A DNA stretch of 64,000 nt from Bin5 sp965208965 (lineage in GTDB: Bacteria; Chloroflexota; Anaerolineae; Caldilineales; Caldilineaceae), in NCBI GenBank assembly GCA_965208965.1, contig OZ242384.1:1426001-1490000 (forward strand), written 5' to 3'. The position numbers and the translations under genes were made by a program. Numbering within the stretch: position 1 is the first letter of the stretch; every line of letters begins with the position of its first letter. Positions 63,920-64,000 of the stretch are shown here, piece by piece. The notes under the pieces are model-generated. The model did no database searches and had not been told where the DNA came from. It saw only the letters and a program-made list of their open reading frames with translations.

Positions 63920-64000
63920 CTGAAATCGCACTCAACGGGCCACCCAGCCACTACATACAGTAACTCTGCTATCACATTACCACATATAGTTCCTTGGATT

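Overview
The window looks like a high-GC genome fragment from a Chloroflexota bacterium, probably of the Caldilineae/Anaerolineae type. This is inferred from gene style and not from any database match. The signs are secreted proteins with Thr-Pro linkers (TPTATPT-like), Tat/lipobox sugar-binding lipoproteins, and many PhyH, DUF6807, Gfo/Idh/MocA, xylose-isomerase-like and enolase-superfamily enzymes. A RarA fused to a methyltransferase-like domain and a SecA of about 980 residues with a C-terminal SEC-C motif add to the picture. Such gene sets are common in free-living and sponge-associated Chloroflexota. No rRNA, tRNA or CRISPR array was seen.

Layout. 1-3568 is a defence/accessory patch: a nuclease-methylase restriction enzyme running off the left edge, a frameshifted gene, two unrecognised small genes and an orphan DUF433 antitoxin, followed by about 0.9 kb without a recognisable gene. 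4467-9707 encodes a giant secreted protein with FN3 domains, three blocks of 23-residue leucine-rich repeats and a C-terminal HExxH metallopeptidase-like domain. 10430-11588 is a phage-like gene pair. 11872-18815 holds a PhyH oxygenase, an orphan HicB, a CUT1 sugar ABC transporter without ATPase, and a GT-C membrane protein. 18978-25337 carries a lytic transglycosylase lipoprotein, a lone D12-class adenine methylase and two tandem M28 peptidase paralogues. 25436-28960 has GatB, a DUF6807 (PmoA-like) protein, and a HepT-MntA type VII toxin-antitoxin pair followed by a decayed copy of the 3' end of the DUF6807 gene.

29185-36156 is a DNA-repair or defence-like group: a 1.7 kaa exonuclease-RecQ-UvrD fusion, Ogt and a NurA-domain nuclease. 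36456-45499 is largely carbohydrate catabolism: an M1 peptidase lipoprotein, CrcB, GH29 fucosidase, an unknown helical protein, Gfo/Idh/MocA oxidoreductase, sugar isomerase/epimerase and an enolase-superfamily enzyme, with a truncated methyltransferase wedged in. 45704-55659 is housekeeping: an AI-2E family permease, TsaD, a WecA/TagO-like transferase, AsnS, a disordered basic protein, a LysM protein and SecA. 55737-57455 is an XRE-ImmA/IrrE plus DUF4411 toxin-antitoxin pair, followed by the RarA-methyltransferase fusion.

The right end (60073-64000) is mobile. An IS701-like element sits between a small secreted-protein gene and a terminator, and its transposase is broken at a G-run. A 40-residue membrane protein and an IS3 element with a canonical -1 frameshift heptamer follow. 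The last 300 bases carry six DnaA-box-like 9-mers that could mark a replication origin.
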